Source: Cyanobacteria bacterium OH_PDB_230 (GTDB lineage: Bacteria > Cyanobacteriota > Vampirovibrionia > Gastranaerophilales > Gastranaerophilaceae). From it: a stretch of 64,000 nt of DNA. This document shows, piece after piece, positions 32,784 through 42,415 of this stretch; position 1 is the first letter of the stretch; each line of letters begins with the position of its first letter. Under the pieces are notes generated by a model that was given only the letters and a program-made list of their open reading frames with translations, did not search any database and had not been told where the DNA came from. The DNA lies in contig JAEZSO010000002.1 in the NCBI GenBank assembly GCA_023421795.1, positions 868,001 through 932,000 on the forward strand, read 5' to 3'. A program made the translations under genes and the position numbers.

Positions 32784-34963
32784 TTCTTTTTTAACGAAGT
32801 CTGCGTATATGTTCTTGTGTTGGAATTTATAGGGACTCTTTTTACTGAATGAACATCTTGAAGCGACTGAAGTGCCGTAATAACTGTTCTTAGTTTTTCA
32901 ATGCCGTCAACTTCCACACCTAATTCTATAATTCCGAGTTTTTTTGCATTGTTTGATTTAACATTGGCATAAGTTATGTTTGTATCACAGTCTGTGACCT
33001 TTGTTAAGACTTCTTTTAATATACCTATTTTATCGGTAACATCTATTTTTATTGAGGTTATATATGTTTTGTTAAGATTGGCTTGTGCCCAATGGATATC
33101 CATCAGCCTTTCAGGAGGAACATCATCCAGTGAGTTGCAATCGATCCTGTGTACTGATACACCTTTGCCTTTTGTAACCACTCCTACAATCGGCTCTCCG
33201 GGAAGAGGAGTGCAGCATTTCGCAAAGTTGTATAATAACCCTTCAAGTCCAGCAATATCATTTTTATGGGCTTTTGGCTGTTTTGAACTTACAAAAGTTG
33301 TATGATCTTCTATTTGAGGCTTCTTAAGTTTGTTTACGACTTTATTAACAGTTGTTTCACTGCTGCCCACAGCGGCATACAAGTCTTCCAATGAATGGAA
33401 ATTTAAAGCTTTAGCTATTTTTAGAAGTTCCCCTGATTTTACATGTTCGTCGAAGCTTGCTTTTGTAAGCTCAACCTCAATCATGTTTTTACCGAGAGCA
33501 ACATATTCTTCTTTGTTATTTTTCTTGAACCATTGTCTTATCCTGGCATGAGCCTGTTTCGTTACAGCAAAATTAAGCCAGTGGAGCTTGGGAGAACTTG
33601 TTTTTGAAGTGAATATTTCTACAATATCTCCATTTTTAAGTTTTGAATCAAGCTGCGCTATTCTTCCATTTATAAGAGCTCCTGTTGTTCTGTTTCCGAC
33701 ATCGGAGTGGATTCTATATGCAAAGTCTATCGGAGTGGCTCCTTGAGGAAGGTCTATAACGTCTCCCATCGGAGTGAAAGCAAATACTTGGTTTGCAAAC
33801 AAATCCAGTTTTACTTGCTCGACAAAGTCGTTAGCATTAGCTGACTCTTGGTCCAACTCGACCATTTTTCTCATCCAGGAGAATTTTATGTCAGAGTCTG
33901 AACTAGCTTTTTCGGCGCCTGATTCTTTGTATCTCCAGTGCGCAGCAACCCCGTATTCAGCGATGCGGTGCATTTCCGTTGTTCTTATCTGAACTTCAAG
34001 CGGTTTTTGTCTCGGACCCAAAACAGAGGTATGCAATGATCTGTAACCGTTGCTTTTCGGCATTGCTATGTAATCTTTAAAGCGTCCTGGTATTGGTTTA
34101 AATTGGGAGTGGATTACGCCTAACACCTCATAGCATTCTCTTTCATCATTTACTATAACTCTTACCGCAGTTATATCGTAGAGGTCATGGAATGCTACAT
34201 TTAGCCTTTTCATTTTTTTGTAGATGCTGTAATAATGCTTGGCTCTACCGGTGATTTCAGCGTTGATTTTATTTTGTTTAAGGCTGTTTGAAATTTTATC
34301 TATAAGAAGTTGAACGGTTAAATCTCTTTCGGTTTTCTTTTGAGCCACAAGTTGGGCTATTTCAAAATATTTTTCCGGGCTTAAATAGCGAAGAGAAAGG
34401 TCTTCAAGCTCTGCTTTTATTCTTCCGATACCCAAACGATTTGCAAGAGGGGCGAATATGTCTAATGTTTCCTGAGCGATTCTTTGTTGTTTATTCTGAG
34501 CCATATAGTTCAAAGTTCGCATGTTATGGAGTCTGTCAGCAAGTTTTAAGAAAATTACTCTGACGTCATTAGCCATCGCTATAAACATTTTTCTGAAGTT
34601 TTCAGCCTGGCGCTCTTCGTTTGATTTAAATTGATATTTACCTAACTTGGTAACACCTGTTACCAGATTCAGAACGTCCTCGCCGAATTCAGTAGATATT
34701 TGTTCCGGCTTTGTGTCCGTGTCTTCAAGAATATCATGCAATAATGCTGCTATTATTGTGTTTTTATCAACTTTTAAGTCAGCAAGAATTTTTGCTACTT
34801 CAAACGGGTGTATGATATAGGGCTCTTCGCTTATCCTATATTGTCCTTCATGTAGCTTTTCAGCAAATTTATAGGCTTTGAAAATATCATTAATATCTTC
34901 TTGTGAACGATTTTGGGCAACTAAGATTTCTTCAAGTTCACGAAAAATTATTTTGTCAGTCAT
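32768..34963 (-). CDS. Bifunctional (p)ppGpp synthetase/hydrolase (RelA/SpoT homolog)
   Basis: A 731-residue stringent-response enzyme. The N-terminal HD hydrolase has ALLHDILEDT, the synthetase domain has RFKDYIAMPKSNGYRSLHT (the RxKD form seen in bifunctional enzymes), followed by TGS (VFAFTPMGDVIDLP), a conserved-cysteine/helical region with CCTPLPGEPIVG, and a C-terminal ACT domain. Both activities appear intact, and as the only Rel found here it is best called Rel/SpoT. It is convergent and overlaps the exported gene by 4 bases. Confidence 0.95.
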   Translation of the reverse strand: MTDKIIFRELEEILVAQNRSQEDINDIFKAYKFAEKLHEGQYRISEEPYIIHPFEVAKILADLKVDKNTIIAALLHDILEDTDTKPEQISTEFGEDVLNLVTGVTKLGKYQFKSNEERQAENFRKMFIAMANDVRVIFLKLADRLHNMRTLNYMAQNKQQRIAQETLDIFAPLANRLGIGRIKAELEDLSLRYLSPEKYFEIAQLVAQKKTERDLTVQLLIDKISNSLKQNKINAEITGRAKHYYSIYKKMKRLNVAFHDLYDITAVRVIVNDERECYEVLGVIHSQFKPIPGRFKDYIAMPKSNGYRSLHTSVLGPRQKPLEVQIRTTEMHRIAEYGVAAHWRYKESGAEKASSDSDIKFSWMRKMVELDQESANANDFVEQVKLDLFANQVFAFTPMGDVIDLPQGATPIDFAYRIHSDVGNRTTGALINGRIAQLDSKLKNGDIVEIFTSKTSSPKLHWLNFAVTKQAHARIRQWFKKNNKEEYVALGKNMIEVELTKASFDEHVKSGELLKIAKALNFHSLEDLYAAVGSSETTVNKVVNKLKKPQIEDHTTFVSSKQPKAHKNDIAGLEGLLYNFAKCCTPLPGEPIVGVVTKGKGVSVHRIDCNSLDDVPPERLMDIHWAQANLNKTYITSIKIDVTDKIGILKEVLTKVTDCDTNITYANVKSNNAKKLGIIELGVEVDGIEKLRTVITALQSLQDVHSVKRVPINSNTRTYTQTSLKKKKTRT

Positions 34964-35090
34964 TTTTATTTAAAATTTCCCTTATAACTTTTATTTTACA
35001 ATTTATTTTTGCATTTGACTACATTTTTTCTTTAGAGTGCTTAACTTTTGAGTATATAATATAATAGATTTATTAAAATACGAAAGAAGA

Positions 35091-35414
35091 ATGAATATTA
35101 TGCAAAGGTTACCTTTTTTAAAGGAAACCCCCGAGGGGGTTGTTATAGCTGTCAGAATTATCCCTAATTCCGCAAAAAATTCTGTTTTGGGTTATTCAGA
35201 AGAATATTTAAAGCTTAAAATTTCTTCTCCACCTATAGAAAACAAAGCAAACAAAAAATTGACAGAATATCTGTCGGATATATTTAAGATACCTAAATCC
35301 AAAGTAAGGTTCATATCTGGTGAAAAATCAAAAATTAAACGTTTATTGTTATCCGGGTTAACTATTGAAGATGCTATAAAAAAAATTGATGTTTATGATA
35401 GAATTGAAGAATAA
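35091..35414 (+). CDS. DUF167 (YggU/C15orf40) family protein
   Basis: A 107-residue protein with VRIIPNSAKNSVLG, LKISSPPIENKANKKL and SGEKSKIKRL, the three conserved blocks of DUF167. No function is established for the family. A second ATG nine bases downstream is a possible start. It is a single gene ahead of secG. Confidence 0.85.
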   Translation: MNIMQRLPFLKETPEGVVIAVRIIPNSAKNSVLGYSEEYLKLKISSPPIENKANKKLTEYLSDIFKIPKSKVRFISGEKSKIKRLLLSGLTIEDAIKKIDVYDRIEE

Positions 35415-35534
35415 ATTATTTAGATAAATTTCGTTTAGAGAAAACTGGAAACGATTTTTATAAAAGGTAAGCAATATAGCAAATATGATTTTGAAAATTG
35501 CAGCACTGAAAAAATAAGACTTTAAGGAGAAAAT

Positions 35535-35759
35535 ATGTTAACAGCTATTTGGATTATACAGATAATATCAGCTACATTATTAATTATACTTGTACTTTTA
35601 CATTCTCCAAAAGGCGATGGATTGGCTTCAATAGGCGGCGCTGCTAATCTTTTTTCTTCTCAAAAAAGCGCCGAATCAGGATTAAATAAGCTTACAATGT
35701 ATGTTGCTATTGTTTTCTTAGTAACAACATTTATAACAGGCTTCCATTTATTTAAATAA
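35535..35759 (+). CDS. secG: Preprotein translocase subunit SecG
   Basis: A 74-residue membrane protein with two transmembrane segments (about 3-22 and 52-70) separated by a loop containing LHSPKGDGLASIGG and LFSSQKSAE, the typical SecG linker. It supports SecYEG-mediated export. AAGGAG precedes the ATG. Convergent with dut, only 3 bases between stops. Confidence 0.88.
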   Translation: MLTAIWIIQIISATLLIILVLLHSPKGDGLASIGGAANLFSSQKSAESGLNKLTMYVAIVFLVTTFITGFHLFK

Positions 35760-35762
35760 TTT

Positions 35763-36197
35763 TTAATACCCTGTAGAACCGAAACCACCAGAAGATCTTA
35801 CACTTTCTGAGAGTTCTTCTGTAACGATAAGCTCAACTTGTTCGTATTTACAGATTATCATTTGTGCTATTCTGTCGTTTGGATTGATTGTGTATGATTC
35901 GGTTGATAAATTTACAACTCCGACGCAGATTTCGCCTCTATAATCTTCATCAATCGTTCCTACACCATTGATTAGAGATATTCCGTGTTTTATTGAAAGC
36001 CCTGAGCGTGCTCTAATTTGTGCTTCAAAACCTTTTGGCAACTCTATTTTTATTCCGGTAGGTATTAATGCTCTTTCAAGTGGTTTTAATTCTATTGGCT
36101 TTTCAATTGCAGCAGCTAAATCCATTCCAGAAGCGCCCTCGGATTTATATTCCGGTAATGTTTTATTATGAGGTAGTCTTATAATCTTCATTTCCAT
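35763..36197 (-). CDS. dut: Deoxyuridine 5'-triphosphate nucleotidohydrolase
   Basis: A 144-residue trimeric dUTPase hydrolysing dUTP to dUMP to keep uracil out of DNA. All five motifs are visible: GASGMDLAA, RARSGLSIKHG, GVGTIDEDYRGEI, NDRIAQMII and the C-terminal RSSGGFGSTGY. Length is typical. Confidence 0.96.
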   Translation of the reverse strand: MEMKIIRLPHNKTLPEYKSEGASGMDLAAAIEKPIELKPLERALIPTGIKIELPKGFEAQIRARSGLSIKHGISLINGVGTIDEDYRGEICVGVVNLSTESYTINPNDRIAQMIICKYEQVELIVTEELSESVRSSGGFGSTGY

Positions 36198-36380
36198 AAC
36201 ACTATTATAGCTTAAACTTCGCAGCCAAAGTTAAATATTAAGAATAAAAAATATTAAGTATTTGTTACATTTCGCCAAGAAAAGTAAATCTTACGCATTA
36301 AAATGTTTTTTTTATATTAGGTAAGTAAGGTAGAAATAAATTATATTTGTTCACGCAAATTATAATTATTTGGGGTAGTT

Positions 36381-37412
36381 ATGGGTGCAATTCTTAGAAC
36401 AATTAAAATGGCTTTAGCTAATGAAGATACTTTGGGTAAGGTATTAGCTGGGTCTGGCGGAAAAAATATTAAGCAGTTAATAAAAGAATCAGCTTCTGTC
36501 GTTAACGCAGAAGGGGTTACGTCTTCTTTAAAGGGATATGCAAGATTCAATAATCTTGTAAATCTTACTCAAGATCAGGTAGTTAATTTTGACAAAGCAA
36601 TGAATCTTGCAAGTGACGTGTTTTCAAAAAATACTGTTGGCAAAGATTTAATAAAAACTCTTAAAGCAGATTCTAAAACCCTTGGTGCTTATAATAATAA
36701 ACTTGTTCAGCTATATGAGCAAGCATCTAAAGGTACTTTATCAAAAGATAAATTGATAGAAATATTTGGTAACAAAATTAGCGGTAAAGCTGATGATATA
36801 ATTGCTGCAGTTGGCAAATCAACCGGAAAAGAAGCTGCGGAAGAAGTTGCAAAATCTAGCGTAAAAGGATTGCCAGGTAAAATAGGTAAATTCTTAAAAG
36901 GAAAAGGTGGTTCAGTTGCAATTCTCTTATCAGTTGTTTTTGAGCTTCCTGAAATCATAAAAGGATTCAAAAATGGTGATGGAGTCCAGCAAATAGGTAG
37001 ATCCGCATTGAATATTGGTGGATTTGCGGCTGGTGCTGCTGCTGGTGCGGCAATAGGTTCCGTAATTCCTCTTGCAGGTACTTTGGTAGGTGGCTTAATT
37101 GGTGGCTTATGCGGTATAGTTGGCGGTATGGCCGGTGGAGCAATATCTGACAAGCTAGGGAAAGCGATTTTTGGTGAATCAATAGCTAGCAAAAAAGAAA
37201 AAGCAGCAGAGCAGCAACAAGCTATGGCAGAAATGCAAAATTCAGGACAGGTGCAACAATCAGAAGTTGCAGCGGTAAGTCAACCACAAACACAGGCATA
37301 TCCTGCTTCTACATTCTCTACTGCAAACATCCCTCCGTTAGAAGAAATGCTTGCATTGGCTAATCAAAATGCGATGCTTAAAAATAATACGTCATTAAAT
37401 ACATTTGCATAA
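36381..37412 (+). CDS. Glycine-zipper membrane-active hypothetical protein
   Basis: A 343-residue protein with no family I recognise. Residues 1-175 are helical and soluble, Lys/Ala-rich. Residues about 178-275 form a hydrophobic Gly/Ala-rich block with dense GxxxG-like spacing (GGFAAGAAAGAAIG, LVGGLIGGLCGIVGG), resembling glycine-zipper membrane insertions of toxins, bacteriocins and outer-membrane proteins. The tail is Gln/Ala/Pro-rich. There is no Sec signal at the N-terminus. The ribosome site TGGGGTAG is adequate. It converges on the membrane protein of the panBC operon with 10 bases between. Structural or pore-forming role cannot be decided. Confidence 0.55.
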   Translation: MGAILRTIKMALANEDTLGKVLAGSGGKNIKQLIKESASVVNAEGVTSSLKGYARFNNLVNLTQDQVVNFDKAMNLASDVFSKNTVGKDLIKTLKADSKTLGAYNNKLVQLYEQASKGTLSKDKLIEIFGNKISGKADDIIAAVGKSTGKEAAEEVAKSSVKGLPGKIGKFLKGKGGSVAILLSVVFELPEIIKGFKNGDGVQQIGRSALNIGGFAAGAAAGAAIGSVIPLAGTLVGGLIGGLCGIVGGMAGGAISDKLGKAIFGESIASKKEKAAEQQQAMAEMQNSGQVQQSEVAAVSQPQTQAYPASTFSTANIPPLEEMLALANQNAMLKNNTSLNTFA

Positions 37413-37422
37413 TCAATTATTA

Positions 37423-38364
37423 CTAAAGGTTCTCTTTTAAAGAAAATATTTCCTGGTTATTGTTTACGTTCAGGTTTTTCGATAAATTGTAGATACCTTT
37501 AGTAACGTTTTTATACTGTCTCTTTGTTCTTTCTTCATATAAATTTCTGAATCCGGCTGTTGTTACGAATTCGTTCTTCAGATTAAGACAAAGAATCGTA
37601 TCAAGGATATTAATTTCCTGCATAAAGTCATCATTAGGTCTTAATCTTCCTAATGAAACTAAAAAATCTATTCTTAGAGTTGGTTTTGAAAATTCTCTTG
37701 AAAGAGCATTTAAAGTTTCTCTTGTGTAGAATATAAAATTATCGATATAATCAAAATCTTTGTATATCAAGTACAGTTTCTTTTTGAAATAACCTTTTTG
37801 GGTTATTCTGTTCTGGTTGAGGTTGTGTAACAGCGCTTCATGAAACTTCTTTTTTAACTCATCCACAGCTTCAGGACTCAATTTTTCTTCTTGAATGAAG
37901 TTAGAGACGTTAGTTATTTGAACATCAAGTATGAATATGAAACTTGTTGTATCTTTCGGCGTTTTTTGTGCTGTTGCAGTTGCTGTTTTTGCAGATGCTT
38001 TATCTTTTTTAGGTTTGTTTGCGACTGTAACCTTATAGTTCAGTTCAAAATCATCCAAGAAATCATGCAAACTTTTCATTAAATTAGAAATCAGTATCAT
38101 AATTACTGAACTTATTACGCCCGTGAAATCGACAGATTGAGTTCCAGCTACCGGTTTATAGCTATAAAAAATTCCTATAAAATCCCACGATGGTTTAAAT
38201 ATCCAGAAAACATTTGTTATGCCCGGAACCTGAGAAGTATAAAGCAGCCAATAGACCAAGCCAAAAAATGCATAGAAAATCGTGAAAATCTGAAAGAACC
38301 TAACAACGTTTTTTGTTAGATTCAGAATTCCAAGAGGTTGATCGTTCTGTGCATAATGAGCCAT
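37423..38364 (-). CDS. Two-helix membrane protein coupled to panC
   Basis: A 313-residue protein with two to three hydrophobic segments in the first 105 residues (about 22-45, and 80-98), a Lys/Ala/Thr-rich linker (about 118-137), then a cytoplasmic domain of roughly 175 residues. FIFILDVQITNVSNFI at the start of that domain hints at a cyclase-like ferredoxin fold but catalytic residues are not evident. Its start codon overlaps the panC stop by one base (TAATG), so it is translated with panC. Function unknown. Confidence 0.6.
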   Translation of the reverse strand: MAHYAQNDQPLGILNLTKNVVRFFQIFTIFYAFFGLVYWLLYTSQVPGITNVFWIFKPSWDFIGIFYSYKPVAGTQSVDFTGVISSVIMILISNLMKSLHDFLDDFELNYKVTVANKPKKDKASAKTATATAQKTPKDTTSFIFILDVQITNVSNFIQEEKLSPEAVDELKKKFHEALLHNLNQNRITQKGYFKKKLYLIYKDFDYIDNFIFYTRETLNALSREFSKPTLRIDFLVSLGRLRPNDDFMQEINILDTILCLNLKNEFVTTAGFRNLYEERTKRQYKNVTKGIYNLSKNLNVNNNQEIFSLKENL

Positions 38365-39251
38365 TAGCAGTTATTTTCACCTATTATAATGTTATCGATA
38401 AGTCTTACGTTATCAACCTTAGCCGCAATAGCAACCAAAGTTTTTTTGTTTATTATATCGGTTTTTTCAAGAGAGTACAAATCTACAAATTCCAGATATT
38501 CTAGTTCAATGCTTTTATCCAAAACGCCAATCGAAGAATCGAAGAGTATTTCAGGATCATTTATACCTTTGAAAAACAGTTCCTGTATTGTTTTTAGTGA
38601 TTTGCTGATTGTTAAAGCTTTTGTTCTTGATTCTTCAGAAAGATATTTGTTTCTGGAACTAAGAGCTAGTCCATCAGAATCCCTAACTATAGGGCAAGGA
38701 ATTATTTTTATTGGAATATTTAGATCTCGCACCATCTTTTCTATTATTATAAGCTGTTGTGCATCTTTTTGTCCAAAGAAAGCAAAATCAGGCTGAACTA
38801 TATTAAATAATTTCAGTACAACAGTCGCAACCCCGTCGAAATGACCTATTCTGGACTTTCCGCATAACGTGTCTGTATAATTGTATGGAGGGCATACAAA
38901 CGTGAAATTGTTGTTATTGATTGAACCGCCCGACTTTAGTTCGTTGCCGTACATTTCAGTTACAGAAGGCGAAAAGATAATGTTAACGTTGTTGGCATAA
39001 CATATTTTTTTATCTGAATCTATAGTTCTGGGATACTTGTCATAGTCTTCGTTTGGACCGAACTGAATCGGATTGACAAAAATGCTTACAATAATTTTGT
39101 CACAAGTTTCGGCAGCTTTTTTTATTAAAGACTCATGGCCTTTGTGAAGAGCACCCATTGTGGGTACCAAGCCAATCTTCAGTCCTTCTTTTTTCCAGTC
39201 TGCTGTAATTTTTCTTATTTCATCAACACTATTTGTTAAAATGCTGCTCAA
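38364..39251 (-). CDS. panC: Pantothenate synthetase
   Basis: A 295-residue ATP-dependent ligase joining pantoate and beta-alanine. PTMGALHKGHESLI is the nucleotide-binding HxGH motif; IFVNPIQFGPNEDYDKYPR and FFGQKDAQQL are conserved. It overlaps the end of panB by 23 bases, so the two are co-expressed. Confidence 0.95.
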   Translation of the reverse strand: MSSILTNSVDEIRKITADWKKEGLKIGLVPTMGALHKGHESLIKKAAETCDKIIVSIFVNPIQFGPNEDYDKYPRTIDSDKKICYANNVNIIFSPSVTEMYGNELKSGGSINNNNFTFVCPPYNYTDTLCGKSRIGHFDGVATVVLKLFNIVQPDFAFFGQKDAQQLIIIEKMVRDLNIPIKIIPCPIVRDSDGLALSSRNKYLSEESRTKALTISKSLKTIQELFFKGINDPEILFDSSIGVLDKSIELEYLEFVDLYSLEKTDIINKKTLVAIAAKVDNVRLIDNIIIGENNC

Positions 39252-40092
39252 GTTTTTCGCGCTCCTCTTGAGTTAGGTTAAATACGTGTTCTTGCTGCGG
39301 AAATTTATTGTTCTTTATCTCGTCTATGTAATTTTTTGAACTTTCAAAAATTATACTTTTTATATCGGCATATTTTTTTGCAAACTTTGGAGTAAAGTCA
39401 GAATATTTACCGATTAGGTCATCTATAACCAAAACTTGTCCGTCACAATAACGTCCCGCGCCTATTCCTATAGTTGGAATGCTAAGATTTTCTGTTATTA
39501 ACCTTGCTGTTTCTTCAGGAACCATCTCCAGTACAATTGAAAAAGCCCCTGCTTCTTCAAGTTTTTTTGCATCATCCAGTAGTTGAAGACTATTTTCGTA
39601 AGATTTGCCTTGCACAAAATAGCCACCTAAAGAATTTATATATTGCGGAGTGAACCCTAGATGTCCTATTACAGAAATACCGCATTGAGAGAGGTGTTTT
39701 ACGATATCAAGTATAAAATCGTTAGCTCCTTCGATTTTTACCGCTTGGGCCCCCGATTTTATTAGTTCCCCTGCATTCGCGATTGCCTGTTCTTTGGAAA
39801 CGTGATAACTCATAAAAGGCATATCCGCAACGACCAAAGCTTTTTTTACACCTCGAGAAACCGCTTTCGTGAATATTTTCATTTCTTCCATCGTCACATT
39901 TAGCGTGTTGTCATAGCCTAGAGCGGTCATACCCAAAGAATCACCTACCAGGATTGAATCTATGCCAGATTCGTCCAGATACTTTGCCGTTGAATAATCA
40001 TATGCTGTTAGCATCGTTATTTTTTGTTTCGTCTGTTTGTATTTTATAAATGTTTTTACCGTAACAGGTTTTTCTTTTGTTTTAACTGACAT
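39229..40092 (-). CDS. panB: 3-methyl-2-oxobutanoate hydroxymethyltransferase
   Basis: A 287-residue TIM-barrel enzyme that adds a hydroxymethyl group from methylene-THF to ketoisovalerate, the first committed step to pantothenate. MLTAYDYSTAKYL, ILVGDSLGM, VKIEGA and IGIGAGRYCDGQVLV are diagnostic. Length is somewhat long at the N-terminus but normal. Operon with yvcK upstream and panC downstream. Confidence 0.95.
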   Translation of the reverse strand: MSVKTKEKPVTVKTFIKYKQTKQKITMLTAYDYSTAKYLDESGIDSILVGDSLGMTALGYDNTLNVTMEEMKIFTKAVSRGVKKALVVADMPFMSYHVSKEQAIANAGELIKSGAQAVKIEGANDFILDIVKHLSQCGISVIGHLGFTPQYINSLGGYFVQGKSYENSLQLLDDAKKLEEAGAFSIVLEMVPEETARLITENLSIPTIGIGAGRYCDGQVLVIDDLIGKYSDFTPKFAKKYADIKSIIFESSKNYIDEIKNNKFPQQEHVFNLTQEEREKLEQHFNK

Positions 40093-40096
40093 AATT

Positions 40097-41413
40097 TTAC
40101 TCTTCGATTTTTCCTTGTTTTCTGAACCAATGATAAATTGATCTGCCTATCCTGCTTGGGCTGTGTCTGACCAAATTATCCGTATTATCTTCAATTAATC
40201 TTTTTCTCACGATTCCTATTCCAAGTTTTTTTATGTTTTCTTTGTCAACTGTTACAGGAACAGAATTCACTTTTTTGTAGGCTTCAATAACTTCATCGGG
40301 TAAGTAGTTATTGATTAGAACTGTGTCGATAATTTTCTTGTTATCTGCATGTTCAATGATAGTTTTTATGTGGTCTGATACTGAGAAATCATCAGTTTCT
40401 CCCGGTTGAGTCATTATGTTGCATACATATATTTTTTTAGCTTTTGCTTTTTCAATAGCATCTGCGATATCTTTTATTAGGATATTTGGGATTATGCTTG
40501 TATAAAGGCTGCCTGGACCTAATATTATTATATCCGCATCGTGTATAGCAAGTATAACGTCTTCAAGAGGCTTACAATTTTCAGGTTCTGTATAGAGTCT
40601 TTTGATTTTTTTTCCTGATTCGGGTATATTGGACTCCCCTTTTATGATTGTGCCGTCTTCCATCTCGGCAACCAGTCTCATATCGTCCAGAGTTGATGGT
40701 AAAACCCTTCCTCTGATAGATAGTACTTTTGAGGATTCAATAACGGCTCTGACCATATCTCCGGTAATAGCGCATAGTGCTGTAAGAAATAAGTTGCCAA
40801 AGCTGTGGCCTTCTAATCCTTCTCCTGTTTTAAATCTGTATTGGAAAAGCTTAGTCACCAAGTCTTCATCGTCAGCCAAGGCTGCTATGCAGTTTCTTAT
40901 ATCTCCAGGTGGAAGAACGCCCATTTCTTCTCTTAATCTTCCTGAGCTTCCGCCGTCATCTCCTACGGTCACTATTGCCGTAATGTTGTTTGTAATTCTT
41001 TTTATGCCCTTTAGTAGTGTTGACAGGCCTGTGCCACCGCCTATTGCTACTATTTTAGGTCCTCTATTTAGCTTTCTTCTTCTGTATAAGTCTTCAAGTA
41101 AAGCGTGTCTGGCTCTTTCTGTGTGCACATCCAATATTGAATAATTGGTTTTTTGCCAGCCTTTCACAAAGAACAAAGCTCCAGCCAGTATAAAGATAGC
41201 TCCTATGACCTCAGAAGGCACTGTTTGGGCAATTTTTACAACTAAATTTATAAGGAAATAAATAGGTTTTAAATTTAAAATTATGCATAACCCAATCGCA
41301 GAAAGAATTGTTCCGACTATAATTATTGCAAACCAACGTTTTATTTCAAGCCCCGGAAGCAACCATCCGGCATCTTTTGGCATAATTTTTATAACTTTTC
41401 TGAGTCTTCTCAA
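40097..41413 (-). CDS. Membrane-anchored YvcK/GlmR-type protein (CofD-like family)
   Basis: A 438-residue protein. Two membrane segments (about 27-48 and 55-82) precede a CofD-like Rossmann domain with IVAIGGGTGLSTLLKG, VTVGDDGGSSGRLRE, PPGDIRNCI and EGHSFGNLFLTAL. YvcK/GlmR proteins bind UDP-sugars and direct carbon into peptidoglycan precursors in Firmicutes. A soluble form of about 320 aa is usual; the membrane extension is the notable difference. It sits 4 bases upstream of panB. Confidence 0.88.
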   Translation of the reverse strand: MRRLRKVIKIMPKDAGWLLPGLEIKRWFAIIIVGTILSAIGLCIILNLKPIYFLINLVVKIAQTVPSEVIGAIFILAGALFFVKGWQKTNYSILDVHTERARHALLEDLYRRRKLNRGPKIVAIGGGTGLSTLLKGIKRITNNITAIVTVGDDGGSSGRLREEMGVLPPGDIRNCIAALADDEDLVTKLFQYRFKTGEGLEGHSFGNLFLTALCAITGDMVRAVIESSKVLSIRGRVLPSTLDDMRLVAEMEDGTIIKGESNIPESGKKIKRLYTEPENCKPLEDVILAIHDADIIILGPGSLYTSIIPNILIKDIADAIEKAKAKKIYVCNIMTQPGETDDFSVSDHIKTIIEHADNKKIIDTVLINNYLPDEVIEAYKKVNSVPVTVDKENIKKLGIGIVRKRLIEDNTDNLVRHSPSRIGRSIYHWFRKQGKIEE

Positions 41414-41437
41414 TTTATTTTCCTCTTGTGTCTTTTT

Positions 41438-42208
41438 CTACGACCAACCAGCAGATTCTACTTTGTTGAAATTAACAGGCGACGGTATTGTCAGTTCTCT
41501 GGCTTTTTTAGCAAGTTCTATAGTTTCTAATGTTTTCGATGAAAAATGTATTGTATCGCAGTTTACTGAAATAAAGTTATTGTTGTTAACTTTCATTTGA
41601 GAAGAGTGAAGAATTGTTCTTATTCTGTTTAATGAAACATCACTAGATACTGGTTCTTTTGATTCCCAGTCTATAGAGCCGTCAGCAAGGTATGATTTAT
41701 CCGCAAAGATTTCTCTTGCAATTACAATTCCTGTTTCTTCACTCACTTTTTCGAGAGTTTCATTGGCTGCGCCGTAGTATACAAGCCATTTGTCGAATTT
41801 TTTTATTGCTTTTGCGATAGCTAAAGAAAATTCGTAGTTTTCAGCAGCCATTTTATACATTGCACCGTGTGGTCTTACGTGCTCTATTGAAAGTCCGTAT
41901 GTTTTAGCAAAGCAAGCTAATGCGCCAAGTTGATAAATAACAATAGCTTCCACTTCTTCTTCATCAAGTTCTATAGGTCTATATCCAAATCCCTGAAGGT
42001 CTTGAAACCCTATATGAGCTCCTATTGCTACATTTTTTTCTGTACATTTCAATATGGTGTTTCTTATGGTAATAGGGTCTCCTGAATGGAATCCACATGA
42101 TATGTTAACACTGCTTACATAATCCATAATCTCAAATTCATTGTCATTTTTATATATGCCAAATCCTTGAGCCAAATCACTATTAAAATCTATATGCTTA
42201 TTTATCAT
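41438..42208 (-). CDS. pxpA: 5-oxoprolinase subunit A, LamB/YcsF family
   Basis: A 256-residue protein with IDFNSDLAQGFG, ISCGFHSGDP, VAIGAHIGFQD and VRPHGAMYKM, the LamB/YcsF signature set. PxpA works with PxpB and PxpC to open 5-oxoproline at ATP cost. Neither partner is nearby, so the complex would need genes elsewhere or the protein acts alone. First gene of the apparent pxpA-yvcK-panBC run. Confidence 0.9.
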   Translation of the reverse strand: MINKHIDFNSDLAQGFGIYKNDNEFEIMDYVSSVNISCGFHSGDPITIRNTILKCTEKNVAIGAHIGFQDLQGFGYRPIELDEEEVEAIVIYQLGALACFAKTYGLSIEHVRPHGAMYKMAAENYEFSLAIAKAIKKFDKWLVYYGAANETLEKVSEETGIVIAREIFADKSYLADGSIDWESKEPVSSDVSLNRIRTILHSSQMKVNNNNFISVNCDTIHFSSKTLETIELAKKARELTIPSPVNFNKVESAGWS

Positions 42209-42415
42209 TCCAAATTCCCTGCCAATCTAACACCTCTAATACTTATATTATACCCGAATATAAATCTTAGTCTAGTTAATGTTATTTGAATAATATTTGT
42301 AATTGACTTCTTTAATTAAATCATTAAAAACAATGTAGAATTCATTCAAACGGATGTATCTATAGAACATTAAATGCTTAATAATATAGATGTATTCGTA
42401 TACAGTCGAGTTACT

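Noticed and set aside
35750..35765. AT palindrome TTATTTAAATAA at the secG stop as a regulatory site
   Set aside because: It lies at the end of the coding region and is the kind of symmetry expected in very AT-rich sequence.
36707..37192. 161-codon minus-strand open frame over the glycine-zipper gene
   Set aside because: Pro/Ala/Ile-rich antisense shadow of Gly/Ala codons on the other strand, with no ribosome site.
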